Of a DNA stretch of 42,551 nucleotides, positions 1 through 8,338 are shown in pieces. The notes beneath the pieces are model-generated. The model worked only from the letters and a program-made list of their open reading frames with translations, was not told where the DNA came from and ran no database searches. A program made the position numbers and the translations under genes. The stretch's first letter is position 1. Every line of letters starts with the position of its first letter. The stretch lies in assembly GCA_016865935.1 (NCBI GenBank), contig VGOB01000014.1:1-42551 (forward strand), given 5' to 3'. The stretch comes from Chloroflexota bacterium (GTDB lineage Bacteria; Chloroflexota; Anaerolineae; UBA4142).

Positions 1-204
1 TGTGGTAACATCGGTGAGGCGGTCACCCGCGCAAGCCCAGGATTCAGCGCGACAGCAATCCCCGAATATAGCGGCGACTATGTGAAAGTCACTGTGACCC
101 TGCCGCTGCTGACCGTTCCGAATCCTTTCTTTTCGCCCAAGGATGTCCCTATTCAGGCGAGTGCTACGATGCGAAGGGAACAAATGCGATGTACTTTCCG
201 TTGA
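1..204 (+). CDS. TadE-like pilus assembly protein, C-terminal end (partial)
   Basis: The first frame is open from the window edge to a TGA at 202-204 and encodes the last 67 residues of a protein. The tail has alternating hydrophobic residues (VKVTVTLPLL), then a proline-rich stretch (VPNPFFSPKD), then ASATMRRE. Such an ending, a beta-rich segment followed by a conserved A-x-A-T-M-R motif, is typical of TadE/TadG-family minor pilins of Flp/Tad pili. The stop lies 16 bases inside the next gene, so the two are likely translationally coupled. The N-terminal membrane segment that would confirm the family is outside the window. Confidence 0.6.
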   Translation, partial: CGNIGEAVTRASPGFSATAIPEYSGDYVKVTVTLPLLTVPNPFFSPKDVPIQASATMRREQMRCTFR

Positions 205-1037
205 AATATTCTGCCTCCCAAACTTTCAGACGAATTCAAGGAGAAGGCGGAGGAGCCAATATTTATATCATCATAGGGCTCGCGTTCGGGTTCCTTTTGC
301 TGACTCCCTTCTTTCTGAATTTTTCCAGTCTCTATATCACTCGGCGGTCATCGCAAAACGGGGCAGATGCAGCATCCCTCGCAGCAGCAGAGTTTTTTGC
401 AGAGATCTTGAGCTATAGCCCATCTCTTGGAGGAAAAGTACCCTTCCCGCACAATGATTACTACAAGGGTGGCGATCTGGATGGAAATGGGACCCTGGGT
501 GAGGGGGACTGTAGGCGGATTGATGCTAAACAAAACAATGAAGCGTATTTGAAAAACTTAATTTTTCGGCAACGGTACCTGGCACGCATTTATGGCGCAC
601 TGATATCAAATCAGACACGCGGCACGGGCACTGCTCAGTTTGTTGCAGATCAAAACAACACTTCAGTCGTTCCGGGTACTTTTCAACTTAAACGGTGCGG
701 TGAAGATTGTGAGAATCGTGCTCCGTTGGATGCTCTTGTCCTTTCGCTAATCACATCGAGAGGATATGTTCCAGCGGTCGGAGGTTATACAGGCGCTAGC
801 GGGATGCCTGTGCGTGCCCAAGCATCATCTGAAATTTACAATTATCCGTTTGATGGTTTGATTAGATACGTTAGACACACTTGCGCTAGAGAAGAAATCG
901 AAAGAACAAATATCTATGACCCAACGGGGAAAGTCATTGGGGTCAAAGAAGACCGATACAAAACATACTTGTTCTACCTTGAAGTGGCTTGGAAGGCGCG
1001 TCTGATAAGTTATCGGGGCGTACCTTACCCAGATTGA
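189..1037 (+). CDS. TadG-like Flp pilus assembly protein
   Basis: A 282-residue protein with a short basic N-terminus (FRRIQGEGGG), one strong membrane segment at about residues 24-46 (IYIIIGLAFGFLLLTPFF) and then NGADAASLAAAEFFAE. The glycine-rich lead, single membrane helix and the Q/N-x-AADAAxLAAA-type motif are the hallmark of the Tad pilus TadE/G-like N-terminal domain. The rest, expected outside the membrane, has four cysteines (for example RCGEDCENR) that could form disulfides. It overlaps the preceding TadE-like gene by 16 bases. In the family these proteins are minor pilins or assembly factors; its exact role here is inferred. Confidence 0.65.
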   Translation: MYFPLKYSASQTFRRIQGEGGGANIYIIIGLAFGFLLLTPFFLNFSSLYITRRSSQNGADAASLAAAEFFAEILSYSPSLGGKVPFPHNDYYKGGDLDGNGTLGEGDCRRIDAKQNNEAYLKNLIFRQRYLARIYGALISNQTRGTGTAQFVADQNNTSVVPGTFQLKRCGEDCENRAPLDALVLSLITSRGYVPAVGGYTGASGMPVRAQASSEIYNYPFDGLIRYVRHTCAREEIERTNIYDPTGKVIGVKEDRYKTYLFYLEVAWKARLISYRGVPYPD

Positions 1038-1082
1038 CATTTTTCGCCAAAGCCGAAAACGATTAACGCGAAGGGGGGAAAG

Positions 1083-2066
1083 ATGAAAAAAATTCTACGC
1101 CGGATCCTCGGTACTCTTTTGGACGACAAGGGACTCACCACGATCCAAAGTATTGGGCTTGCAGCCACGGTGTTTGCTATCCTGTTGGCCACATTTTTGG
1201 TTTTCAGCGGGCGGGTGAGCACATTGATTGACGCATACACAACGGCGGAGGTGACTCAAAGAGACCGCTTTGAAGGCAAAGCGGGGACTACATCAATCAA
1301 CCCCCAGTCCGCCTCAGGGCAGAACTATGGTAATTCAAGTGGAAAGGGCACCAACGCAAATAACCAACAGGCAACAGGCAAAAGTGCCGAGCCGGCAAAG
1401 GATGGATTTGATTGGCTTGGATTGGCTAGTAGTGGTGTTGATATCCTGGAAGATGTTGCCAAGGGCCAACCTGTCAAGCTACTGCTTGATGGTGCTGGTG
1501 CAATTACTGGGGTTGCATCGCAATTTGAAAAAGATCTAAAGGGTGCCAGCGCGCTCTTCGATGGCGGGGGGAAAATTGCGAGCGGCATCTCGGAGTTGGC
1601 TGGCTGGGCAAACATGCACAACAGCACAACGGTCTTTTCGGCACTCAAATTTAATCATGGTTGGAATCCATTTGGTCTAGTAGGAAAATTCCCCTGGCTA
1701 TATCAGGTTCTCAAAGTACTGGGGCCGTTCCTGGGATTGATCGGTGGAATAGCTCAGATCTGGCAGGGTTGGAATGAATTGAAAGGCACCGAGCCTGATT
1801 CAAAAGTCAATGGCGTACTTAATATTACCAGCGGAGTTTTGCTAGCTTTCGCAGGAATTCTAGGATTGATTGCCGCTTTCGTGACGGCACCCGCGTGGCT
1901 AACTGCAGTCATTGCAGGACTAACTATTGGTGCTGGCATACTTACCCTGATACGTTACCGTAACGAAATCGGGCAATTCCTCAGGTCTGGGTTAAAGGCA
2001 GTCGGCGATGCCATGAATGGTATCGGTAGCGCAGTGGGCGGGATCCTTTCGGCGGTTGGGCTGTGA
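1083..2066 (+). CDS. Pilin-like N-terminus protein of unknown function
   Basis: A 327-residue protein preceded by a strong purine-rich ribosome site (AAGGGGGGAAAG just before ATG). Residues 1-45 look like a class III (type IV pilin-like) signal: basic start, DDKGLTTIQS, then a long hydrophobic helix (IGLAATVFAILLATFLVF). The residue at the usual Glu5 position is Gln. A low-complexity Gly/Asn/Ser/Gln linker follows (about 65-105), then several glycine-rich hydrophobic segments (about 205-225, 250-290 and the C-terminus), so the protein is probably in the membrane several times. I do not recognise the C-terminal part. Its place between TadG and CpaB suggests a pilus role, and the prepilin peptidase at 4206-4646 could process it, which is inference. 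Confidence 0.55.
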   Translation: MKKILRRILGTLLDDKGLTTIQSIGLAATVFAILLATFLVFSGRVSTLIDAYTTAEVTQRDRFEGKAGTTSINPQSASGQNYGNSSGKGTNANNQQATGKSAEPAKDGFDWLGLASSGVDILEDVAKGQPVKLLLDGAGAITGVASQFEKDLKGASALFDGGGKIASGISELAGWANMHNSTTVFSALKFNHGWNPFGLVGKFPWLYQVLKVLGPFLGLIGGIAQIWQGWNELKGTEPDSKVNGVLNITSGVLLAFAGILGLIAAFVTAPAWLTAVIAGLTIGAGILTLIRYRNEIGQFLRSGLKAVGDAMNGIGSAVGGILSAVGL

Positions 2067-2106
2067 TTCACTCTGGACATCGCTGCATCCATGAAAAGGA
2101 GATGCA

Positions 2107-2919
2107 TTGGATTCACTGAAACGAATCGCAACAAACTATAAGCTCAACGGTGAACGAGTCTTCATTTTTCCCAAGCGACTGACCCTTCATGAAAAAAACT
2201 GGTGCGTCATTTTCTACTATCGCGGTAGCGAGATAATGGGCATACCTTTAAATGATCCTCAGATGACTGGAGGATTAGTTGTTAATGAAGAAGGCATGCC
2301 TTCGCGGAATCGTAGTATGGTAGCGCGGCTCTGCCAAGCAAGTTTGGTATTTCTACAGGAAACGAAGCCGGACTCAGTTCAAGCATTCCTTCAAGTACCC
2401 GATGCCGCAAAACGCTCGCTGGAGAGTTTTCAGAACTCAGCTGAAAAGTGGCGCCAGTTCTTGCCGGACCTGATTGCAAACGAACGTGATATGGCACAGA
2501 AAGGGCTGGCCAAACTCGAAGAGATTGTGTGTTTGCTAGAAGAGGTGGAGAAAAATACGATATGGGTATATCCAAAATTGAAGGCGCTCTACGATTCTCC
2601 GACGATTGCAATTGAGGAGATAGACCGCATACTGAATGCTCATAACAGCTATCAGAATGCAGGTCGTTCTGCCAATTTGAAAATGATGGAACTGAGGGAA
2701 GTTGTACAGTCTCTGTCAAACAACATTCGTTCGAATCGATCCGCTGTTACAGCCCATCCGGCTCAAGGAACAAGGGGAGCATTGCAGTATTTTCTTTCTG
2801 ATATTGCAAGATCGTTGAGGATGGCCTCCCCTGAGAGTTTCAGTAATACTCTGACCGAGTCGCTATCCCGTGAAATGGACGAGTTTATTTCCGGCTACCG
2901 CATTCCGTTTGAAGGTTGA
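2107..2919 (+). CDS. Unrecognised soluble helical protein in the Tad locus
   Basis: A 270-residue protein with a TTG start, chosen because AAAAGGAGA (2094-2102) sits at ribosome-site distance and the ATG at 2102 opens a frame that stops after five codons. The first 60 residues look beta-rich (ERVFIFPKRLTLHEKNWCVIF); the rest is mostly charged, probably alpha-helical (KWRQFLPDLIANERDMAQKG; LEEIVCLLEEVEKN). It has no signal peptide and no membrane segment. I do not recognise the family. It lies 40 bases after the pilin-like gene and 48 before the next, so it is likely co-transcribed with the pilus genes. Confidence 0.5.
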   Translation: MDSLKRIATNYKLNGERVFIFPKRLTLHEKNWCVIFYYRGSEIMGIPLNDPQMTGGLVVNEEGMPSRNRSMVARLCQASLVFLQETKPDSVQAFLQVPDAAKRSLESFQNSAEKWRQFLPDLIANERDMAQKGLAKLEEIVCLLEEVEKNTIWVYPKLKALYDSPTIAIEEIDRILNAHNSYQNAGRSANLKMMELREVVQSLSNNIRSNRSAVTAHPAQGTRGALQYFLSDIARSLRMASPESFSNTLTESLSREMDEFISGYRIPFEG

Positions 2920-2967
2920 ACCTGGGCTCTCTCGGAATCAAATGTTCAGAAAGGATATGAATCCCGA

Positions 2968-3327
2968 ATGGCAACAAAAATAGATTGGCGACAGCCCCTG
3001 AAGGGAGTTGTCCTATACACTTTCTTGATTGTTTCTTCTGGAATTGGAATAATGCTCTTTGATAAAGGGCAAGTGGGTGTCTGTGCAGACTCTATTATTA
3101 CAGTATTCTTTCTAGTGTTCTGTGGCTTTCTTGCGGCAATGGGCGCGTCTGAAAATGAAGCGGCGACGGGCGCATTGGTCGGCATAGGGGCGATAATACC
3201 ACAATCGTTGCTAAATATCTTGGCAGAGCGTTTCAGTATTATTTCCCTATTGACTTCAATTGTACTCTTCAGTTTCTTTGCCGCATTGGGAGGCGTTGCC
3301 GCACAACGAGCCAAGCACCAATATTGA
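2968..3327 (+). CDS. Small four-helix membrane protein, unknown
   Basis: A 119-residue protein with about four hydrophobic segments: 11-29 (GVVLYTFLIVSSGIGIMLF), 36-56, 67-84 and 92-112. The start follows an AAAGGAT ribosome site; an earlier ATG at 2956 runs into a stop after eight codons, so 2968 is preferred. No catalytic motif is visible. Its position between an unknown gene and cpaB suggests a pilus-linked membrane component, but the family is not recognised. Confidence 0.5.
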   Translation: MATKIDWRQPLKGVVLYTFLIVSSGIGIMLFDKGQVGVCADSIITVFFLVFCGFLAAMGASENEAATGALVGIGAIIPQSLLNILAERFSIISLLTSIVLFSFFAALGGVAAQRAKHQY

Positions 3328-3347
3328 TTTGGGACAAGGATACATTC

Positions 3348-4202
3348 ATGAACAAGAACCGTCGTCGCGCAATCGCGTTGTTTGTTCTAGCCGCCATACT
3401 TTCCTGTATGGCTGGCTGTTTTGCCTTGTCTTTTCTACAATCGGCAAATGACGAAGTTGCGCAAACCAAACGGCAGTATGGTGAACAGATCAACGTGATC
3501 GTGGTCGCCAAGGATGTGCCGGCACGCGCTTCGCTCACTTTAGCCAGGCTGTTGGATGGGACGCTGAAAGTCGAGAAACGCCCACGCCTGTTTACTCCAG
3601 AATCCGCTTTTGTGATTCCTGACGCCGCAGACGCGAACGCAATCGTTGCCCATCTCGGAAACCGTCTTGATGGTTACACTTTGATCCCTCTGAAAAAGGG
3701 CGACATCCTGTTGCCCAGCATGATTGAGACGTCGTTTGTCATTCCTCCCAACCTGCGTGCAGTCAGTCTCGCCGTGAGCAATGTCACGAGCGTGAGCGGC
3801 TATCTGCGCTCTGGTGACAAGGTGGATGTGATCGCGTCCTATGAACTTGAGGAAAGCGGGGGCGCGGGAGGTGGAAAGAAATTCCAGCGAACGATAGTTT
3901 TGCTGCAGAACGTGACTGTCTTGTCCGTGTCTTGGGTTAACAATCTCGGAACATCGTCTCAGATAGCACCAACTACTGGGCTGACCGCAACGATATTATA
4001 CGCGCAGGGGCAATCACAACTTGGCGCACTGCAATCAGGAGAGAAGCGCGATACGGTCGTGACTCTAGCGGTATCGCTTGAGGAAGCAGCCAAACTGACC
4101 TTTATGGAAGTGTTTGGCAAAGAGGTTCGGCTTGTTCTCCGCCGTTTGGACGACACCAAAGTCGCACCTGTTCCGACCGTTGCGCCGGAGCAATACAAAT
4201 AG
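3348..4202 (+). CDS. cpaB: Flp pilus assembly protein CpaB (RcpC-like)
   Basis: A 284-residue protein starting at ATG 3348, with ACAAGGAT upstream. An in-frame TTG at 3324 is possible but has no ribosome site. Residues 1-30 form a signal/membrane helix. It then shows the CpaB pattern: INVIVVAKDVPARASLT opening a SAF domain, a second part with LGNRLDGYTLIPLKKGDILL, and the conserved VSLAVSNVTSVSGYLRSGDK followed by VDVIASYE. In Tad systems CpaB/RcpC lies in the periplasm or cell wall and helps the secretin or pilus channel. It ends three bases before the convergent prepilin peptidase gene. Confidence 0.85.
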   Translation: MNKNRRRAIALFVLAAILSCMAGCFALSFLQSANDEVAQTKRQYGEQINVIVVAKDVPARASLTLARLLDGTLKVEKRPRLFTPESAFVIPDAADANAIVAHLGNRLDGYTLIPLKKGDILLPSMIETSFVIPPNLRAVSLAVSNVTSVSGYLRSGDKVDVIASYELEESGGAGGGKKFQRTIVLLQNVTVLSVSWVNNLGTSSQIAPTTGLTATILYAQGQSQLGALQSGEKRDTVVTLAVSLEEAAKLTFMEVFGKEVRLVLRRLDDTKVAPVPTVAPEQYK

Positions 4203-4205
4203 CAA

Positions 4206-4646
4206 TCAGATCAATCTTTGGACGAGCAGGAACAGCGCCCCAAACGCAAGAAATGGACCAAACGGAATCACAGTCTTTCTCGTCCATCCGCAAAACGCGA
4301 TTCCCGGAAGGATGACGACGAGCGCTGACACCGAAGCGATTGCGAGCGCATAGAAAATTGCCGGAAATCCAAGTAGCAGTCCCATAAACAACGCCAGTTT
4401 CACATCGCCCATCCCAGCGCGCTCGGGTCCAAAGATAACTGCCGGGATAATGAAAAATATCGCGCCGATGAAACCTCCGAGGAAGGCAGCAGGTAATTCT
4501 GCCTTGAATATCGCTACCAGAAACGCGGTCAGGATACCCGGAAGCACGACGGCGTTTGGAATTCTTCGCCAGCGTAGGTCGGTGTACGATACAGTAACCA
4601 AAATCCCAATGTAGAGAACATCAAGGATGATTTCAATCGTTTGCAT
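4206..4646 (-). CDS. A24-family prepilin peptidase (TadV/CpaA-like)
   Basis: An integral membrane aspartic protease that trims Flp prepilins. The two catalytic-aspartate motifs are visible: YTDLRWRRIPN in the first loop and GMGDVKLALFMGLLLG in the later one, within about six hydrophobic helices. At about 146 residues it matches the short TadV/CpaA type without the N-methylase domain. I chose the ATG at 4646 (MQTIEIILDV), with AAGG upstream, rather than the ATG at 4679. It is the only reversed gene of the pilus block: it converges on cpaB with a 3-base gap and diverges from the DegV gene across 47 bases. Confidence 0.85.
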   Translation of the reverse strand: MQTIEIILDVLYIGILVTVSYTDLRWRRIPNAVVLPGILTAFLVAIFKAELPAAFLGGFIGAIFFIIPAVIFGPERAGMGDVKLALFMGLLLGFPAIFYALAIASVSALVVILPGIAFCGWTRKTVIPFGPFLAFGALFLLVQRLI

Positions 4647-4693
4647 CTTGTACCTTGTAAGAGGGTGCCCACGCGGCATCCGGAGATTGGCCC

Positions 4694-5542
4694 GTGAATG
4701 ACACTCGCCGCCGTGTCGTCATAGCTACGGACGCCAGCATCAGTCTGAAATCCGGCTTTGTGCAGCAATATCGGGTTCTGGTCGTTCCACGGCGCTATCG
4801 TCTTGGCTCACAAACAGTTGTCAGTACGGAGGGACCAGCACAATTCGCAACGGACAGAGCGCTACCAGGACTACTACCGGCGCAATTGGATGACTTTGTC
4901 AATGCGTACAAGCAAGTTGAAAACACGAGCATCGTTTCGATTCATTCTGCTGCGACACTCGACAATGCAGTTCAGCAAGCAAGGATCGCACGGAACTTGC
5001 TGACGCCAGGATTCGATATTGAGATATTTGAAGCCAAGACGATTGATGGAGGAATCCAACTATTAGTTGAAACAGCGGCAAATTTTGTGAATTCTGAAAA
5101 GGATGCAAACAAAGAGCAAGTCCAAGCGTTACTCGATCGAATTCATGGACACATTGTAACGCTTGTTCTTTGCAAAGGCATAGGACGTTTGCCCTGTGAG
5201 ACCAAGAGCGATCTGATGCAGGAGCTTGCCAATCTTTTCGGTCCACGCTCAATGTTTAAGATGGATGGCGCCAAAGGTGTCTTCCGGCAGATCCTGCACG
5301 GTCAGCAAACAGTGACTGTTGATCAGCGTTCGCAAATGCTTGTCCAGTGGAAACACCAAACCTCAGTGCGGGCAAGCCAACTTTATGCAGAGATGACTGC
5401 TTTGCTGGGCAGGGACGCCTTCCAAGTTCGAGAGATCTATTTGAGAAATCCGATTTTTCCCGATGATTTCATCGGTATAATTGCCTACCCTGACTCGACA
5501 AGAATAGCAGAACTTGTCAAATGGGTCAAACGATGGGGATAG
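4694..5542 (+). CDS. DegV-family fatty-acid-binding-like protein
   Basis: A 282-residue protein with a GTG start, supported by CGGAG eight bases upstream. It has the DegV layout: N-terminal VVIATDASISLKSGF, then VLVVPRRYRLG, then TSIVSIHSAATLDNAVQQAR (compare the conserved substrate-binding SSxLSGTYQSA region), and IEIFEAKTIDGGIQLLV. DegV proteins bind fatty acids and act with fatty-acid kinase; no partner kinase is seen here. The binding-loop residues differ from the classical ones, so ligand binding is uncertain. Presence in a Tad locus is not usual. The next gene begins within or just after its end. Confidence 0.7.
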   Translation: MNDTRRRVVIATDASISLKSGFVQQYRVLVVPRRYRLGSQTVVSTEGPAQFATDRALPGLLPAQLDDFVNAYKQVENTSIVSIHSAATLDNAVQQARIARNLLTPGFDIEIFEAKTIDGGIQLLVETAANFVNSEKDANKEQVQALLDRIHGHIVTLVLCKGIGRLPCETKSDLMQELANLFGPRSMFKMDGAKGVFRQILHGQQTVTVDQRSQMLVQWKHQTSVRASQLYAEMTALLGRDAFQVREIYLRNPIFPDDFIGIIAYPDSTRIAELVKWVKRWG

Positions 5543-5580
5543 CGTTAGCCCACAAATCTTCGACCACGAGAAACCTCAAG

Positions 5581-6831
5581 ATGATTGAAATATCACCCTT
5601 GCGCCAAACGACGATCCGCGTGATGGCCGTCGCATCTGATGCCAGTTTGATTGAGACGATCCGCCTGCATCTGACCGATCGGTTCCCAATTGAACTCGTG
5701 CAGACTTTGCAGACGGGACGGCAGTGTCTTTCTGTAATCGGGGACGTTGACCCGAATGTTGTGCTCATTGCAGATGGAATAGAGGATATCAATTTCCTCC
5801 AGCTAGTCCGCCAAATTTGTGCGCTGCATCCAGCCGTCGCACCGGTCGTGCTGTCCCAAGCCGATGACTTGTCATCTTATCACGATTTGATGAGTGCTGG
5901 CGCACGCGGCGCGATCAAGATTGCCAACTCAGCCCAGGGCTGGATCGTTTCAGGCGAAGAATTGGATCTCCGCATTCATCAGGCATTTGAACTAGTCCGT
6001 TCGGTCAAAGAACGGCTTGCTAGGGGAGCTAGGAAACCAGCAACGACATTGGGGCGGGAAATCATCACCGTTTATAGTCCCAAGGGAGGGGTCGGCAAGA
6101 GCGCGTTTGCCGTTGGTCTGGCGCTGTTGTTGGCGCAACAAGATGCGAAAAGAAAAGTGGCTCTGGTTGACCTGAATCTGCAATTCGGAATTGACTCAGT
6201 CTATCTCAATCTCCAGCCCCACCATTCGATCAGCGACTTGGTTGCAAATGTAGATTCGCTGAATTCTAGCACGCTGGAGAGTCTCGTCTCGAAGAAGGTC
6301 TTAGATGGCGGATGTGAACTTGCTTTCATCTCAGCGCCTGCCAACGCGCGTCAAGCCGACGATATTGTTGGACAAAACGTCGCAGGTGTCTTTCAGGCAC
6401 TGCGTCGCTACTTTGATGTAACCGTCGTGGATACCACAGCCACTATCTCCGATGTTACGCTCGCCGCGCTGCAGGCGGCATCGCGCATCTTGCTAGTTTG
6501 TTCCCAGGACATGCTCGCTATCCGTCAAACGCGGGCAGCATTAGAGCTACTCAGGGATCCTGAGTTTGCGATTGACATGGGAGCAATTTCGCTTGTGTTA
6601 AACCGGATCAATTCCTACTCGGAGATCAAGCCAGAAAGTATCGAGTCCTTGTTTGAACTGCCCTGCTTGGGAAGAATTCCAGAGCATAATGCTTTCTTCG
6701 AAACAGAGGTGAACGTCGGGAACCTTCCCAGTGCGTTGGCAGATTCGAACCCGGTAGTCAAAGCATGGAAGGGAATTCTCGCTGGGCTGAAATTCGAAAA
6801 ACCCTTGCGGCAAAATCCAGAACGACTCTAG
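5581..6831 (+). CDS. cpaE: CpaE/TadZ-like pilus ATPase (receiver-like domain plus MinD/ParA ATPase)
   Basis: A protein of about 416 residues from ATG 5581; an in-frame ATG at 5521 overlapping the DegV gene is also possible. Residues 13-130 resemble a receiver fold (TIRVMAVASDASLIETIRLH) without a clear phosphate-accepting site, as in CpaE/TadZ. The second half is a MinD/ParA ATPase: deviant Walker A SPKGGVGKSAFAVGLALLL, Walker A' VALVDLNLQFG, and VTVVDTTATISDVTLAAL as Walker B. TadZ proteins localise Tad pilus machinery at poles or foci. Position between pilus genes and the kinase block suits a link between pilus placement and phospho-signalling. Confidence 0.8.
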   Translation: MIEISPLRQTTIRVMAVASDASLIETIRLHLTDRFPIELVQTLQTGRQCLSVIGDVDPNVVLIADGIEDINFLQLVRQICALHPAVAPVVLSQADDLSSYHDLMSAGARGAIKIANSAQGWIVSGEELDLRIHQAFELVRSVKERLARGARKPATTLGREIITVYSPKGGVGKSAFAVGLALLLAQQDAKRKVALVDLNLQFGIDSVYLNLQPHHSISDLVANVDSLNSSTLESLVSKKVLDGGCELAFISAPANARQADDIVGQNVAGVFQALRRYFDVTVVDTTATISDVTLAALQAASRILLVCSQDMLAIRQTRAALELLRDPEFAIDMGAISLVLNRINSYSEIKPESIESLFELPCLGRIPEHNAFFETEVNVGNLPSALADSNPVVKAWKGILAGLKFEKPLRQNPERL

Positions 6832-6835
6832 GTGA

Positions 6836-8317
6836 ATGACAATGCTAACCGTTGGTGACACCTTGCGCGAAGGGCGCTACAGAATACTTTTCACACTATC
6901 TGAAAGCAAGCAAGCCAGCATATTCTTGGCACGGGACGAAGAGACCCGCGAATTGTTTGCTGTCAAAGTGATTCAGAGGAAAGCGGGGGAACACGAGGAT
7001 TTTAGAAAAGCTTTCAGCGCGGAAGCGAAAATCCTATCACAACTGCGTGATGATCCGCATATCGCGCGCTTTGAATTTTTCGGCGTCGAAGAAAAGTATC
7101 TTTACATCGTCATGGAATACGTCCCGGGCAAAACCATCGCCGAGTTGCTGAAGGCAACTAGAACCGTGGAGCAAAAAGACGCCTTGAAGATTGCGCGCCA
7201 AGTTGCCGCGGCGCTCGCGAGTGCGCACGACAAAGGGATCATTCATAGCGATATTAAGCCATCCAACATCATGCTCACCCCACCGGGTGACGTCAAGGTC
7301 CTTGATTTCGGTATGGCCTTGGATGTTTCCAATGTCACGAGTAGCCAGGTTGCCGGGACGCCCACCTATTTCTCACCTGAGCAAGTGGATCCGCTCAATT
7401 TTGGGACGCCGCGTATCCAGACCGACATCTACTCGCTAGGGGCGACGCTTTATGAAATGCTCTGCGGCCGTCCGCCGTTTCAGTTCACAACAACCCTACT
7501 CCAACTGGCAAAGGACATTGCTGAACGCACTGCAGTCCCGGTCACAAAGTACAATGAAGAAATCCTGCCCGAGGTCGAGGACTTGGTCAAGCGTTGCCTT
7601 GAAAAACATCCTGACGATCGCTTTCAAACGCCGCGTGAGTTGATCGCCGCGATTGATCGCATCGGGCTAGAGGACCAAGATATCGGCAGCGCGCATATCC
7701 GGCAGGCGCGACGGCAGTTTCAGATCGAAGAGTGGGAAAAGGCAAAGGAATGGTGCAGGCGTGTTCCCCAAAACTCGGACTATTACATAGAGGCGCAAGA
7801 ACTCCTTGCTCAAATTGAACAACGCGTTAAAGAGAATAAGATCAAGACCCTTGAACGGAATTTCGAATCGGCGGTGCGCGGTCAAGATTGGCCTCGGGCA
7901 AACGCGCTTGGCAAAGACCTCCTGGTTCTCGTTCCCGACCATCCGCGTGTCCAGGCATCCTTGCGCGGTGAAGGCAGAGAGCCGTGGCGTCGTCCCAGTT
8001 TGGCTTCAACGAGTAATCCGGATGGGTACCCTCTGGCTGGCTATAAAACAACCATCGGCAGAACACCCGCCTCCCCACCGCCGGATATTGATCTGTCGAA
8101 AGAACCGGGCGGTAACACTGTTTCACGTCAACATGCCGCGATCCTGAGCGAACCCAACGGCACTTGGTATTTGTGGGTTAACGCCGAGAGCCGGAATGAA
8201 TCTCGGGTTAACAAAGAGGTTGTGTCGAAGGGATCAAAGCGCGAGATCAAGGACGGCGATGAGATTGAAATCGGCGATGTGAAATTGAGATTCTTGGTAC
8301 CCCATTCTCCAAAGTAA
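6836..8317 (+). CDS. Cytoplasmic Ser/Thr protein kinase with C-terminal FHA domain
   Basis: A 493-residue protein four bases after cpaE. Residues 10-275 are a Hanks-type kinase: FAVKVIQ holds the ATP lysine, VMEYVPGKTIAELL the hinge, IIHSDIKPSNIML the catalytic loop (HSD rather than HRD), VLDFGMA the DFG, and GTPTYFSPEQ the activation-segment end. Residues 285-370 are helical, TPR-like (QARRQFQIEEWEKAKEWCRR). Residues 398-490 are an FHA domain: YKTTIGRTP, NTVSRQHAAIL, and GDEIEIGDVKLRF. There is no membrane segment, so it should be cytoplasmic. FHA domains bind phosphothreonine; likely partners are its own sites or those on the next protein. Confidence 0.88.
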   Translation: MTMLTVGDTLREGRYRILFTLSESKQASIFLARDEETRELFAVKVIQRKAGEHEDFRKAFSAEAKILSQLRDDPHIARFEFFGVEEKYLYIVMEYVPGKTIAELLKATRTVEQKDALKIARQVAAALASAHDKGIIHSDIKPSNIMLTPPGDVKVLDFGMALDVSNVTSSQVAGTPTYFSPEQVDPLNFGTPRIQTDIYSLGATLYEMLCGRPPFQFTTTLLQLAKDIAERTAVPVTKYNEEILPEVEDLVKRCLEKHPDDRFQTPRELIAAIDRIGLEDQDIGSAHIRQARRQFQIEEWEKAKEWCRRVPQNSDYYIEAQELLAQIEQRVKENKIKTLERNFESAVRGQDWPRANALGKDLLVLVPDHPRVQASLRGEGREPWRRPSLASTSNPDGYPLAGYKTTIGRTPASPPPDIDLSKEPGGNTVSRQHAAILSEPNGTWYLWVNAESRNESRVNKEVVSKGSKREIKDGDEIEIGDVKLRFLVPHSPK

Positions 8318-8338
8318 AGGGGTGGAGCAGATCAGGCA

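Noticed and set aside
1034-1062. TTGACA as a promoter before the pilin-like gene
   Set aside because: No acceptable -10 box at 16-18 bases; the gene is probably in the pilus operon.
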